The notes beneath the pieces were generated by a model. The model was not told the DNA's origin. It ran no database searches and saw only the letters and a program-made list of their open reading frames with translations. A DNA stretch of 64,000 bases from DASZIT01 sp036268775. Its GTDB lineage: Bacteria > Actinomycetota > Acidimicrobiia > Acidimicrobiales > RAAP-2. Numbering within the stretch: position 1 is the first letter of the stretch; every line of letters starts with the position of its first letter. The stretch covers positions 1 to 64,000 of the forward strand of contig DATATM010000015.1 in the NCBI GenBank assembly GCA_036268775.1, written 5' to 3'. Of this stretch, positions 43,254 through 52,336 are shown piece by piece. Position numbers and translations under genes: made by a program.

Positions 43254-44381
43254 ATGGCTGACCTGGTGGCACTCGATCTTCCCGCCGGCCAGGCGTTTGT
43301 CGAGGCTCTCCAGCGCATTTGGGACCGGGGGGACGCCATGCTCCCGCTGGATCCACGGCTCCACCGACCGGCCGTCGACCAGCTGCTGGACCGGCTCCGC
43401 CCCTCGACGGTGGTCGACCCAGACGGGTCCCACCCCCGCCCCGGCGGGCTTCCGGTCCGGGATGGCGATGCCCTGGTGGTGGCCACCAGTGGCACCACCG
43501 GAGAGCCGAAAGGCGTGGTCCTCACCCAATCCGGCGTTCAGGCGTCGGCCCTGGCCAGCTCGCGACGGCTGGAGGTCGACCCCGCCCGAGACCGATGGGT
43601 GGCGTGCCTGCCGCTGGCCCACATCGGCGGCCTCTCGGTGGTGACCCGGGCGATGGCCACCGGCACCCCGTACCGCCTGTTCGAACGGTTCGACGCCGCC
43701 GAGGTGGAGGGCGAGGCCCGGAACGGCGCCACCCTGGTGTCGTTGGTAGCGACCGCGCTGGGGCGGACCGACACCACCGGTTACCGGGCGGTGCTCCTGG
43801 GCGGGGCGGCGCCGCCCGACCAGCTGCCCGGCAACGTGGTCACCACCTACGGGATGACCGAGACCGGATCGGGGGTCGTCTACGACGGCCTGCCCCTCGA
43901 CGGGGTGGAGCTTCGCATCGGTGACGGCGAACTGGGGGCCGACGGCGAGGTGCTGATCCGCGGCCCGATGGTGATGCGGGCCTACCGGGACGACACCGAT
44001 CCGACCCTTCCGGGTGGGTGGCTGCCCACCGGAGACGCTGGACGACTGGACGGGGGCGGGAGGCTGTCGGTCGACGGTCGGATCGCCGAGGTGATCGTCA
44101 CCGGGGCCGAGAAGGTGTGGCCGGTGGCGGTGGAGCTGGTCCTCGGACGCCACCCCGGGGTCGCCGAGGTGGCGGTCTGGAAGCGACCCGACCCCGAATG
44201 GGGCGAACGGGTGGTGGCCTGGGTGGTGCCCACCGGAGACGCCGAGCCCCCGGCCCTGGAGTCGCTGCGGGCGGCGGTGGCGGAACAGATCGCCCCCTGG
44301 GCGGCCCCGAAGGAATTGGTGTTGGTGGCGGCGCTGCCCAGGACCGCCAGCGGGAAGCTGCACCGGCGCGGGTTGGAGTAA
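43254..44381 (+). CDS. menE: o-Succinylbenzoate-CoA ligase
   Basis: Adenylate-forming enzyme that activates o-succinylbenzoate before MenB. AMP-binding motif VVATSGTTGEPKGVVL (about 75-90), then LPLAHIGGLSVVTRA, TTYGMTETGSG, the hinge LPTGDAGRLDGGGRL and the catalytic Lys near the end in RTASGKLHRRGL. At 375 aa it is shorter than the proteobacterial enzyme but like other actinobacterial MenE. Divergent from menB. No menC or menF is in the window. Confidence 0.93.
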   Translation: MADLVALDLPAGQAFVEALQRIWDRGDAMLPLDPRLHRPAVDQLLDRLRPSTVVDPDGSHPRPGGLPVRDGDALVVATSGTTGEPKGVVLTQSGVQASALASSRRLEVDPARDRWVACLPLAHIGGLSVVTRAMATGTPYRLFERFDAAEVEGEARNGATLVSLVATALGRTDTTGYRAVLLGGAAPPDQLPGNVVTTYGMTETGSGVVYDGLPLDGVELRIGDGELGADGEVLIRGPMVMRAYRDDTDPTLPGGWLPTGDAGRLDGGGRLSVDGRIAEVIVTGAEKVWPVAVELVLGRHPGVAEVAVWKRPDPEWGERVVAWVVPTGDAEPPALESLRAAVAEQIAPWAAPKELVLVAALPRTASGKLHRRGLE

Positions 44382-44456
44382 CGACTTCCTTCGGTCGGAC
44401 CGACGATGCCGACGTGACGGGTTCGGACGGGTGATGGGCCCGGATGGCCAGTGCCG

Positions 44457-45206
44457 TCAGTGAAAGACGAGCAGATCCAGCGACTCCGTCACCGGACCGG
44501 ACAGCGTCCCGACATCCACTTCTCGGCGCAGCCGCGTCAGGCCCGCCTGAAACTCCGAGTCGGAAAGGAGCGCCAAGGCGCTGTCGGCTCGCAGGGCGGT
44601 GCGCTGATAGAAGTCGCCGGGAGTCTCGGCAACGACCTGCTCGATCCGCTGGTGGGCGATCTCGACGAAGCCACCGGAGGTCAACGCCTCCCGGATCGCC
44701 CCGATGGTGGGGAAGCGCGCCAGACAGATCGTGACCGCTTCCGGAAAATAGGGGGCGAGCAACCAGCGAGTGGGGACGTCTTCGTAGAGTCCACGGACCA
44801 ACAACCGTCCGCCGTCCACCAATACGCGACGGAGTTCGCGGGCGCCGGCGCCGAGATCGAAGACGTGGTGGATGACCTGGGACGCCCAAACGGCCCGGAA
44901 GCTACCCCGGGCGAACGGGAGGGCTTCGGCCCGCCCGGCCACCAGCGCCACCTCCGCACGTCCCGGCTTGGCGGCGGCATGGCCCCGCATGCCGGCGGCC
45001 GGCTCCAGTCCGACCATGGCCGCCCCCAACCCCTCCGCCAGCGGTCGCAAGAACCGCCCGGTGCCGGCGCCAAGGTCCAGGACCGGCTGGGGGCCGGCCG
45101 GCAGGTACCCGGCCACGGACTCGACCCAGGTCCGGATGGATGCCTCCGGCAGCCGGCGTCCCCGGTCGTAGACCCCGGCCATGGGGCCGCTGTAGTCCAC
45201 ATGCAT
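44457..45206 (-). CDS. SAM-dependent methyltransferase, possible MenG
   Basis: Class I methyltransferase of 249 aa with SAM-binding motif I VLDLGAGTGRFLRPLA, acidic loop GLEPAAGM, motif with EALPFARGSFRAVWASQVIHHV and LVDGGRLLVRG. It follows the men genes on the chromosome, so it may be the demethylmenaquinone methyltransferase, but it lacks obvious UbiE/MenG-specific signatures and is equally compatible with a generic Methyltransf_11 enzyme. The ATG at 45206 lies 8 nt after TATCCT; GTG at 45209 is an alternative. Confidence 0.8.
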   Translation of the reverse strand: MHVDYSGPMAGVYDRGRRLPEASIRTWVESVAGYLPAGPQPVLDLGAGTGRFLRPLAEGLGAAMVGLEPAAGMRGHAAAKPGRAEVALVAGRAEALPFARGSFRAVWASQVIHHVFDLGAGARELRRVLVDGGRLLVRGLYEDVPTRWLLAPYFPEAVTICLARFPTIGAIREALTSGGFVEIAHQRIEQVVAETPGDFYQRTALRADSALALLSDSEFQAGLTRLRREVDVGTLSGPVTESLDLLVFH

Positions 45207-45214
45207 CACCGACG

Positions 45215-45220
45215 AGGATA
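45215..45220 (-). promoter_or_regulatory. -10 box before the methyltransferase
   Basis: TATCCT on the minus strand, 8 nt from the ATG at 45206 and 5 nt from the GTG at 45209. A leaderless start is plausible. Confidence 0.4.
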
Positions 45221-45272
45221 CGACGGACGACGGCGGCCCACCGCCACCACACCCGACCCGACCCCGCGCAGA

Positions 45273-45929
45273 TCAGGAGTGGGAGTGCTCCCGCCTCCCG
45301 AGCGCATCCACGAAGCGGGCGGTGACCATGATGAGGGTGGCGATCTCGTGGCGCTCCCGCCGTCGGATGGCGGCGGTGCGCCCGCCGCAGACGGTGAACT
45401 CGGTCTCGGGCATCGCCTCGATGAAGATCCCGGTGTTGGTGGTGTCGTTGGCCTGATCCACCCCCGACCGGGCCCCCTCCGCGAAGGCAGCCACCCACTC
45501 CACCGAGGGGGCCTCGCCGTGGACCTCGATGAACTGGGTGCAGTCGGGGTCGGCCAACGCCAACCAGGAAAGGCCGAAGAGGGCCAGCAGCCGCCCGATC
45601 ATGGCGTTCATCGCCGCCGGCGGGGTGGCGGCCTGGAGGATGGCGGCGGCGGCGTTGAGGACGGTGTCCTCCCGGTCGGCCCCCATGCTGGCCAGCTCGT
45701 GGACCTCCTCCACCCCGGCGCCGGGCACGTTGCGGATCCCCTTGCACACCGCCTCGACGGCATTGGGGTCATCGGGGAGCTCCACCACCAACTCGTCGAT
45801 GGCCACCCCCGCCTGCCGCTCCAGCACCTCGAGGCCGATGACGTTGCCGTCGACCATCCCGATCTCCGCCGCCACCGCCGCCAAAATGCCGGGGGCATCG
45901 GGAAGCCAGATCCGCATACGGGTCAGCAC
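45273..45929 (-). CDS. ACT-like regulatory-domain protein, fourth gene of the ATP-grasp cassette
   Basis: A 218-residue protein. The N-terminal about 75 residues read as an ACT fold (MRIWLPDAPGILAAVAAEIG, then VEVLERQAGVAIDELVVELP). The C-terminal half (about 90-218) contains ALFGLSWLALAD, TQFIEVHGEAPSVEW, TNTGIFIEAMPETEFTVCGG and a basic end, and may sense a small molecule. The GTG at 45929 begins 2 nt after the transglutaminase-like stop; ATG at 45917 is an alternative. Tight linkage suggests a regulatory or amino-acid-sensing role for the cassette. Precise function unknown. Confidence 0.72.
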   Translation of the reverse strand: MLTRMRIWLPDAPGILAAVAAEIGMVDGNVIGLEVLERQAGVAIDELVVELPDDPNAVEAVCKGIRNVPGAGVEEVHELASMGADREDTVLNAAAAILQAATPPAAMNAMIGRLLALFGLSWLALADPDCTQFIEVHGEAPSVEWVAAFAEGARSGVDQANDTTNTGIFIEAMPETEFTVCGGRTAAIRRRERHEIATLIMVTARFVDALGRREHSHS

Positions 45930-45931
45930 GG

Positions 45932-46774
45932 TCAGTGGGTCCTCATGATGCGCACCCCGACCTTCATGGTGTGCTCGGCGTTGCCGGCGTAGATCCCCTT
46001 GACCGGCGGGACGTCGGAGTAGTCGCGGCCGCGGCCGACGGCCACGTGCCGCTCCCCCACCTCGCAGTCGTTGGTGGGGTCGAATCCCCACCACGCCCCC
46101 GTCCACACCTCGACCCAGGCATGGCTCTCGCCGCTGATCTCCTCGCCGATGGCGGCCTCCTGTTCGGGGTGGAAGTAGCCGGACACGTAGCGGGACGGCA
46201 GCCCCACCGCCTTGGTCATGGCCAGGGCCAGGTGGGCGAAGTCCTGGCAGACACCGGCGCCGTCGTCGAAGGCCTCGTGGGCGGAGGTATGCACGCTGGT
46301 CACTCCCCGCACGTACCGGAGCGAGGCATGGGCCTGGTCCATGATCCGCCGGGCCGTCTCCAGCGGGCGGGCGGCCCGCAGGCCGGCGGCCAGCTCGGCC
46401 AACTCGGGCCCGGGTTCGGTATAGAGCTTGTGGGAGAGGTGGTCGGCCATGGTCAGAGAGGCGTCGTCCACCTCCTCCCAGCTGGCGTCCTCGGGTGGCT
46501 CCGGCCGTTGGGTGTCGATGAGGGCGCTGCCCACCACCGACAGCATCTCGTGTCCCCGGTCCACGTTGAACGCCACCACCTGGGTGCCCCAGTAATCGAC
46601 GTAGGTGTACTGAGGGGCGACGGGCACCGTCATGATCTTGGTCTCCAGCGCGGTCTGGCCCCGCTCGGTCCGGGGGGTGAGCCGCAGCTCGTTGTAGGAC
46701 GCCCGGGCCGGCGCGTCGTAGTCGAAGCGGGTCTCGTGCTCCACCCGGAGTCGCCAGCCGTCCACCCGGCTCAT
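45932..46774 (-). CDS. Transglutaminase-like cysteine protease-fold protein
   Basis: A 280-residue protein with an N-terminal bacterial transglutaminase-associated domain (HETRFDYDAPARASYNELRLTPR) and the catalytic triad Cys in GAGVCQDFAHLAL (about 176), His in GESHAWVEVW (about 218) and Asp in GFDPTND (about 232). This is the usual partner of the circularly permuted ATP-grasp and alpha-E genes. ATG at 46774 overlaps the upstream stop (ATGA) with GGAGG nearby. It may cleave or form amide bonds on a peptide made by the ATP-grasp; the substrate is unknown. Confidence 0.9.
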   Translation of the reverse strand: MSRVDGWRLRVEHETRFDYDAPARASYNELRLTPRTERGQTALETKIMTVPVAPQYTYVDYWGTQVVAFNVDRGHEMLSVVGSALIDTQRPEPPEDASWEEVDDASLTMADHLSHKLYTEPGPELAELAAGLRAARPLETARRIMDQAHASLRYVRGVTSVHTSAHEAFDDGAGVCQDFAHLALAMTKAVGLPSRYVSGYFHPEQEAAIGEEISGESHAWVEVWTGAWWGFDPTNDCEVGERHVAVGRGRDYSDVPPVKGIYAGNAEHTMKVGVRIMRTH

Positions 46775-47715
46775 CCGCCCCCACCTCCCCGGTGCCACTG
46801 GGTGGGCAGGTCCTGGGCGAAGTAGCGGCGGGTGACGGCGTCGCTGACCGACGAGATGGATCCCTGCAGCCGCTCGAGGCGGGTCTCCAACCCGCGGGAG
46901 AGGGTGGAGGGCGCCGAGTATTCAAGCTCGGCCCGGGCCAGCCCGACCAGTCCCCGGGCGTCCTCCCAGGTCCCGTCGCGACCGGCGTTGATCTGGTCGA
47001 GGCATTCCTCCGCCAGGGTGAGGGAGGCGAAGGCGGAGCGGGGGAACAACCGGTCGCGCAGCAGGAAGTCGAGCACCCGCCCGGGCTGGACGACGCCTTG
47101 GGACAACCGCAGGTACGGCTCGTAGCCGCCGCAGGAACGGAGCAGCATCACCAGTCCGCTGTCGAAGACCTCGTCGAACTGGACGGTGGCCAACTGGCGG
47201 GCGACCACGTCGGTCCGCTCCAGGCAGCGCCCGAGGGTGAAGAACAGCCAGGTCTGATCCCGGCTCATCAGGGTGTCGGCCAGGCCGGTGATGCCCGCCA
47301 CCTGGGTCTTGACGAAGGAGAGGTAGGGCGCCGGGCCCACCCACCGGGTGGACTCCCACTGGCCGGGCAGCGACGACCAGGTGGCGTTGATGTGCTCCCA
47401 GAACTCGACCGGCACCACATGGCGTACGGCCCGGGAGTTCTCCCGGGCGGCGGCCACCGCGCCGGCGATCGACGAGCGGCTCTTCGGATCGGTGGCCAGG
47501 CGCTCGGTCGCCTGCCAGAGGGTCTCGTCCTCGACGTCGGGCAGCCCCATCACCCCGAGCAGGCGCCGGGCGGCGTTGGCCCCCTCGGCATCGCTCTGTT
47601 CGAGGGCCTGGAAGACGGAGACGTCGAGGATCCGGGCGGTGCCCTCCGCCCGCTCCACGTAGCGGCCGACCCAGAAGATCGACTCCGCCACCCGGCTCAG
47701 CAGGGCGTTGGTCAT
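46771..47715 (-). CDS. Alpha-E domain protein (DUF403)
   Basis: All-helical 314-residue protein of the alpha-E family, starting LLSRVAESIFWVGRYVERAEGTARILDV, the signature of the family, with many Arg and Glu residues along its helices. Always found with a circularly permuted ATP-grasp; its role is unknown, perhaps as a partner or scaffold. Coupled at both ends by 4-bp overlaps. The C-terminus ends in a Gly run. Confidence 0.92.
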   Translation of the reverse strand: MTNALLSRVAESIFWVGRYVERAEGTARILDVSVFQALEQSDAEGANAARRLLGVMGLPDVEDETLWQATERLATDPKSRSSIAGAVAAARENSRAVRHVVPVEFWEHINATWSSLPGQWESTRWVGPAPYLSFVKTQVAGITGLADTLMSRDQTWLFFTLGRCLERTDVVARQLATVQFDEVFDSGLVMLLRSCGGYEPYLRLSQGVVQPGRVLDFLLRDRLFPRSAFASLTLAEECLDQINAGRDGTWEDARGLVGLARAELEYSAPSTLSRGLETRLERLQGSISSVSDAVTRRYFAQDLPTQWHRGGGGG

Positions 47716-49280
47716 TGCTGTTGCTGCTGTTGTTGTCGGGCGTTGGCGGCATCGCCGTCGGGGCCGGCGTCCATCGGCGGCCCGGCACTCACCGGCACCG
47801 GTTGGCGCACCTCGGCCATCGGGGTGGGTGGCCCGGTCCCGATCACCCAGGTGTCCTTGGACCCGCCCCCCTGGCTGGAGTTGACCACCAGCCCGCCCTC
47901 CCGGAGGGCGACCCGGGTCAGCCCGCCGGGGAGCACCCAGATGTTCTCGCCGTCGTTGACCGCGAACGGGCGGAGGTCGACGTGGCGGCGGACCATGGTG
48001 TTGTCCACCCAGGTCGGCGACGTCGACAGTGCCACCACCCGTTGGGCGATCCAGGTCCGGGGCTCGGCCTCCACCGCCAGCGCCAGCTCGTCGAGATCAG
48101 CCCCCGACGCCTCGGGGCCGATGACCAGACCCTTGCCCCCCGAGCCGTCGACCTTCTTGAACACCAACTCGTCCCGCCGGGCCAAGGCGTCGGCTCGAAC
48201 CTTGGCGTCCTGGAGGTGCATGGTCTCCACGTTGCGGAGGATCGGCTCCTCCCCCAGGTAGTACTCGATCATCGCCGGGACGTAGGCGTACACCAGCTTG
48301 TCGTCGGCCACGCCGTTCCCCACCCCGTTGGCGATGGTGACCCGGCCGGCACGGGCGGCGTTGACCACCCCGGGACACCCCACCAGCGAGTCCGGCCGGA
48401 ATTGCAGCGGGTCGAGATACTCGTCGTCGATCCGCCGGTAGATGACATGGACGGGGACTTCGCCCTCGGTGGTGCGGAGGAACACGTCGGTGCCGTGGCA
48501 GACCAGGTCCCGACCCTCGACCAGATGGACGCCCATCAGCCGGGCCAACAGGGCGTGCTCGTAGAAGGCGGAGTTGTGGACCCCGGGGGTGAGGACGACC
48601 ACCGTAGGGTCCTGGACCCCGGTGGGGGCGGACCGGCGGAGGGCTCGGATGAGATGGGCCGGGTAGTCGGTGACCATCTGGATCGGCTGTCCCCAGAACA
48701 GCTCGGGCAGCACCCGGGCCATGGCCGCCCGGTTGGCCAGGACGTAGCTGACGCCCGAGGGGCTCCGGATGTTGTCCTCCAGGACCCGGAACTCGCCTTC
48801 TTCGTCTCGGATGACGTCGATCCCGGCCACGTGGATGCGGACGCCGTTGGGGGGTGACAGCCCGTGGGCGGCCCGCACGAAGCCGGGAGAACTGGTCACC
48901 ACCTCGTGGGGGATCAGCCCGTCGCTGACGATCCGGGCGGCGCCGTAGACATCGGCCAGGAACGCCTCCAGGGCCCGGACCCGCTGCGCCACCCCGTCGG
49001 ACACCTGGGCCCACTCCGCCCCGGTGAAGATGCGGGGGACGACATCGAGGGGGAACGGCCGCTCCTCGCCGTCGAGATCGAAGGTCACCCCCTGGTCCAT
49101 GAACGCCCGGGCCAGCCGGGTGGCGCGGGCCGAGACGTCGTCGGGCCCCATCTGGGAGAGCGAGGAGGCGACCCCGGCGTACGGCATCCGGGCTGACCCG
49201 TCGTGACCGACCATCTCGTCGAACGCTGCCTCGGTCAGACCCCGGGCATGTTCCCCGTAGCCGTCGAAGAGGTCGCTCAC
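47712..49280 (-). CDS. Circularly permuted ATP-grasp protein (DUF404/DUF407)
   Basis: Predicted peptide ligase of 522 aa. Motifs: FDGYGEHARGLTEAAFDEM near the N-terminus, VRIHVAGIDVIRDEEGEFRVLEDNIRSPSGVSYVL-type core (key DNIRSPSGVSY, EGRDLVCHGTDVFLRTT), VANGVGNGVADDKLVYAYVP and FKKVDGSGGKGLVIGPEA. The last seven residues are glutamine, encoded by mixed CAA and CAG codons. Start GTG at 49280. First gene of the ATP-grasp / alpha-E / transglutaminase / ACT operon. Confidence 0.92.
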   Translation of the reverse strand: MSDLFDGYGEHARGLTEAAFDEMVGHDGSARMPYAGVASSLSQMGPDDVSARATRLARAFMDQGVTFDLDGEERPFPLDVVPRIFTGAEWAQVSDGVAQRVRALEAFLADVYGAARIVSDGLIPHEVVTSSPGFVRAAHGLSPPNGVRIHVAGIDVIRDEEGEFRVLEDNIRSPSGVSYVLANRAAMARVLPELFWGQPIQMVTDYPAHLIRALRRSAPTGVQDPTVVVLTPGVHNSAFYEHALLARLMGVHLVEGRDLVCHGTDVFLRTTEGEVPVHVIYRRIDDEYLDPLQFRPDSLVGCPGVVNAARAGRVTIANGVGNGVADDKLVYAYVPAMIEYYLGEEPILRNVETMHLQDAKVRADALARRDELVFKKVDGSGGKGLVIGPEASGADLDELALAVEAEPRTWIAQRVVALSTSPTWVDNTMVRRHVDLRPFAVNDGENIWVLPGGLTRVALREGGLVVNSSQGGGSKDTWVIGTGPPTPMAEVRQPVPVSAGPPMDAGPDGDAANARQQQQQQQ

Positions 49281-49373
49281 GCCCCACAGCCTGGCATTCC
49301 AGTGTTTCGCCGGCGTTTCGCCGACGCGAACAGCCGATGACGGGCCGGGAGCGGAAACCGCCCGGTTAGCTGG

Positions 49374-50153
49374 TCAGGAGAGGCCTCCGCTGGCGATCTC
49401 CAGCGCCCCGCCGTCGATGACCAGCGTGTGACCGGTGATCCAGGAGGCGGCGTCCGAGCACAGGAACAAGGCGGCGGAAGCGATGTCCTCGGGCACCCCG
49501 AGGCGGCGGAGGGGCAGGCGGGCGGCGATCCGATCTTCCGCCGACTCCCACAGTGCCTTGGCGAAATGGGTCTTCACCAGTCCGGGGGCCAGCGCGTTGA
49601 CCCGGACCTGGGGCCCGAGCTCGCCGGCCAGCTGGCGGGTGAGGTGGATGACGGCCGCCTTGGTGACGTTGTACCAACCGATCCCCTGCTCCACCGCCAG
49701 CCCGCCGATGGAGGCCAGGTTCAACACCACCCCGCCGTGGTCGGACATGCCGGCCCGCCAGGCCGCCTGGGTCCACTCCAGATACCCCGACTGATTGACC
49801 TTCACCGTCTTGTCGATGCGCCCGGTGTCGATGTCCATCAGCGGCCCGTAGTGCGGGTTGGTGGCGGCGTTGTTGACCAGGATGTCCACCGACCCGAACC
49901 GGGAGACGGTGGCGGCCACGCAGGCCGCCGCCTGCTCGGGATCGCCGGCGTTGGCCACCTGCCAGGCCACCTCCCCCGACCGCTCCCCCCGAGCCGCGTC
50001 GATGTCCTTCTTGGCCTGGGCCAAGGCGTCCCCCTTGCGGGAGGAGAGCATCACCGAGGCGCCGGACTCGGCGAACAATTGGGCGATGGCCATCCCGATC
50101 CCCCGGGAGGATCCGGTGACCAGCGCCGTCTTTCCATCCAGTCGAATATCCAT
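49374..50153 (-). CDS. Short-chain dehydrogenase/reductase
   Basis: Classical SDR of 259 aa: Rossmann motif TGSSRGIG (about 14-21), NNAATNPHYG, catalytic Ser in NLASIGG and YNVTK active site (YxxxK), then APGLVKTHFA. Substrate unknown; members of this group are often alcohol or 3-oxoacyl reductases. The ATG at 50153 lies 6 nt after TATGGT with no Shine-Dalgarno. It is not obviously linked to either neighbour. Confidence 0.9.
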   Translation of the reverse strand: MDIRLDGKTALVTGSSRGIGMAIAQLFAESGASVMLSSRKGDALAQAKKDIDAARGERSGEVAWQVANAGDPEQAAACVAATVSRFGSVDILVNNAATNPHYGPLMDIDTGRIDKTVKVNQSGYLEWTQAAWRAGMSDHGGVVLNLASIGGLAVEQGIGWYNVTKAAVIHLTRQLAGELGPQVRVNALAPGLVKTHFAKALWESAEDRIAARLPLRRLGVPEDIASAALFLCSDAASWITGHTLVIDGGALEIASGGLS

Positions 50154-50159
50154 GCGAGC

Positions 50160-50165
50160 ACCATA
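50160..50165 (-). promoter_or_regulatory. -10 box for leaderless SDR mRNA
   Basis: TATGGT on the minus strand with 6 nt to the ATG at 50153. Confidence 0.45.
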
Positions 50166-50262
50166 GGGCGGACAACCGCCGGGTTCCCTGGCCGGGTGGA
50201 AGCCCGGCTTCTCCCCCCACCCCGGGGCCGCCGCCGCGGCCGGGACACTGTCATCGATCCCG

Positions 50263-50268
50263 TAGCAT
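50263..50268 (+). promoter_or_regulatory. -10 box for leaderless YyaL-type mRNA
   Basis: TAGCAT with 7 nt to the GTG at 50276. Confidence 0.45.
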
Positions 50269-50275
50269 CGATGGG

Positions 50276-52336
50276 GTGAATCGCCTCGCCGGGGAGACCT
50301 CCCCCTACCTGCGCCAGCATGCCGACAACCCGGTCGACTGGTACCCCTGGGGGGACGAGGCCTTCGACCGGGCCCGGGAGCAGAACCTCCCCGTCTTCCT
50401 CTCCATCGGGTACTCCGCCTGCCACTGGTGCCACGTGATGGCTCACGAGTCCTTCGAGAACCCCGACACCGCCGACACCCTCAACGCCTCCTTCATCAGT
50501 GTGAAGGTGGACCGGGAGGAACGCCCAGACGTGGACGCCGTCTACATGGAGGCGGTTCAGGCCATCACCGGGTCGGGGGGCTGGCCGATGAGCGTGTTCC
50601 TCACCCCTGATCGCCGGCCGTTCTTCGGCGGGACCTACTTTCCGCCCGACGACCGCCACGGCACCCCCTCATTCCGTTCGGTCCTGGCCGCGCTGAGCGA
50701 TGTCTGGGGCAACCGGCGGGAGGAGGTGGAGGAGCAGGCCGACCAACTCTCCGAGGCCATTGCCTCTCGCTCGGTCATCGCCCGACCCGACGCCCGGTCC
50801 TCGGCGCTCGGCTCGCTGGGGGGTGACAGCCAGGGCATCGATCTCCTCGACATCGCGGTGAAGGAGCTGACCACCCGATTCGATGCCGAATGGGGCGGCT
50901 TCGGACCCGCACCGAAATTCCCTCAGCCCACCCTGGTCGACATCGCCCTCCGGCATTCCCTCCGACAGTCCGCCGGCCATCCGGACCCCTCGCGGCCGAT
51001 GGCGATCACCACCCTCGACGCCATGGCCGCCGGCGGCATCCACGACCACCTGGGGGGCGGCTTCGCCCGGTACTCGACCGACACCCAGTGGCTGGTCCCC
51101 CACTTCGAGAAGATGCTCTACGACCAGGCCGGGCTGCTCCGGGCCTTCCTCCATGGCTGGCAGGCCACCGGGCGGGCCGACTACCTGGTAGTGGTGGAGG
51201 ACATCGTGGCCTACGTCTCCCGCGACCTGGCCGGCCCCGGAGGCGGGGTGCGCTCCGCCGAGGATGCCGACTCGGAGGGGGTGGAGGGCAAGTTCTACGT
51301 CTGGACCCCCGACCAGGCCGCCGAGGCGATCAAAGCCGGGGGGTTACGTCCCGGGGAGGACCCCTCCGCCATCCTGGAGGCGGTCAATGCCTGGTTCGAC
51401 ATCACCGAGGCCGGCAACTTCGAGGGCACCACCATCCTCCGCCGCCCGGTCGGAGCCCCTCTCGGGGGGCCGGCGGAGGTGGAGGCCGGTCGCCGGTTGC
51501 TGTTCGAGGCCCGGGGCCGACGGGTCCGGCCGGCCCTCGACGACAAGGTGCTCACCGAGTGGAACGCCATGTACGCCTCCGCCCTGGCCGAGGCCGCCTC
51601 CGCCACCGGCAACCCCGACTGGGAACGCTCGGCGGTGGCCATCGGCACCTTCCTCTCCGACCACCTCCGTCGGCCGGCCGACGGCCGCTGGCTGCGCAGC
51701 TGGCAAGCCGAAGGCGGGGCGCGGCATCTCGCCTACGCCGCCGACTACGGGTGGCTGGTCGACTGCTTCACCCGGTTGGGGGAGCTGACCGGACGGGCGG
51801 TCTGGACGGAACGAGCGGTGGAGGCGGCCGATTCGCTCCTCGATCTCTTTCACGACGACCAGGACGGAGGGTTGTTCACCACCGGCCACGACGCCGAGGC
51901 GCTGCTGGTGCGGACCAAGGACCTCTTCGACGGCGCCACCCCCTCCGCCAACGGGGTGGCCGCCCTGGCGCTGGTCCGGCTCGGGGCCATCACCGGTTCC
52001 GACCGTTACCGGAAGGCGGCGGCGGAGATCGTCGACCTGCTCGGCGAACTGCTGGTCCGCCACCCCACCGCTTTCGCCTACACCGTCGATGCCGCCGACC
52101 TGTTGCGTCGGGGACTCACCGAGGTGGTCGTCACCGGCGATCGGCCCGACCTGGTGGAGGTGACCCGCCACCGTTGGCTTCCCGACGCGGTGCTGGCGTG
52201 GGGCGAGCCGACCCCCTCCCCGTTGTGGGAAGGCCGGGAACGAGACCTGGCCTACGTCTGTCGGAACTACACCTGCCGGATGCCGGCGTCCGAGCCCGAG
52301 GCCCTGGCGATGCAGCTGGCCGGGAGTGGCGGGTGA
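50276..52336 (+). CDS. Thioredoxin-domain protein, YyaL/SSP411 type (DUF255)
   Basis: A 686-residue protein with an N-terminal thioredoxin-like domain (ETSPYLRQHADNPVDWYPWG, then the CHWC motif at about 49-52 in YSACHWCHVM) and a long alpha/alpha-toroid domain resembling N-acylglucosamine epimerase/glycosidase folds (HDHLGGGFARYSTD, WLVPHFEKMLYDQAGLL, AEDADSEGVEGKFYVWT). Widely conserved; function unclear. GTG start; its stop overlaps the next start (GTGA). Confidence 0.9.
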   Translation: MNRLAGETSPYLRQHADNPVDWYPWGDEAFDRAREQNLPVFLSIGYSACHWCHVMAHESFENPDTADTLNASFISVKVDREERPDVDAVYMEAVQAITGSGGWPMSVFLTPDRRPFFGGTYFPPDDRHGTPSFRSVLAALSDVWGNRREEVEEQADQLSEAIASRSVIARPDARSSALGSLGGDSQGIDLLDIAVKELTTRFDAEWGGFGPAPKFPQPTLVDIALRHSLRQSAGHPDPSRPMAITTLDAMAAGGIHDHLGGGFARYSTDTQWLVPHFEKMLYDQAGLLRAFLHGWQATGRADYLVVVEDIVAYVSRDLAGPGGGVRSAEDADSEGVEGKFYVWTPDQAAEAIKAGGLRPGEDPSAILEAVNAWFDITEAGNFEGTTILRRPVGAPLGGPAEVEAGRRLLFEARGRRVRPALDDKVLTEWNAMYASALAEAASATGNPDWERSAVAIGTFLSDHLRRPADGRWLRSWQAEGGARHLAYAADYGWLVDCFTRLGELTGRAVWTERAVEAADSLLDLFHDDQDGGLFTTGHDAEALLVRTKDLFDGATPSANGVAALALVRLGAITGSDRYRKAAAEIVDLLGELLVRHPTAFAYTVDAADLLRRGLTEVVVTGDRPDLVEVTRHRWLPDAVLAWGEPTPSPLWEGRERDLAYVCRNYTCRMPASEPEALAMQLAGSGG

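Noticed and set aside
47713..47735. Microsatellite-type CAG repeat
   Set aside because: Only seven mixed CAA/CAG codons within a coding tail; not a tandem DNA repeat in the usual sense.
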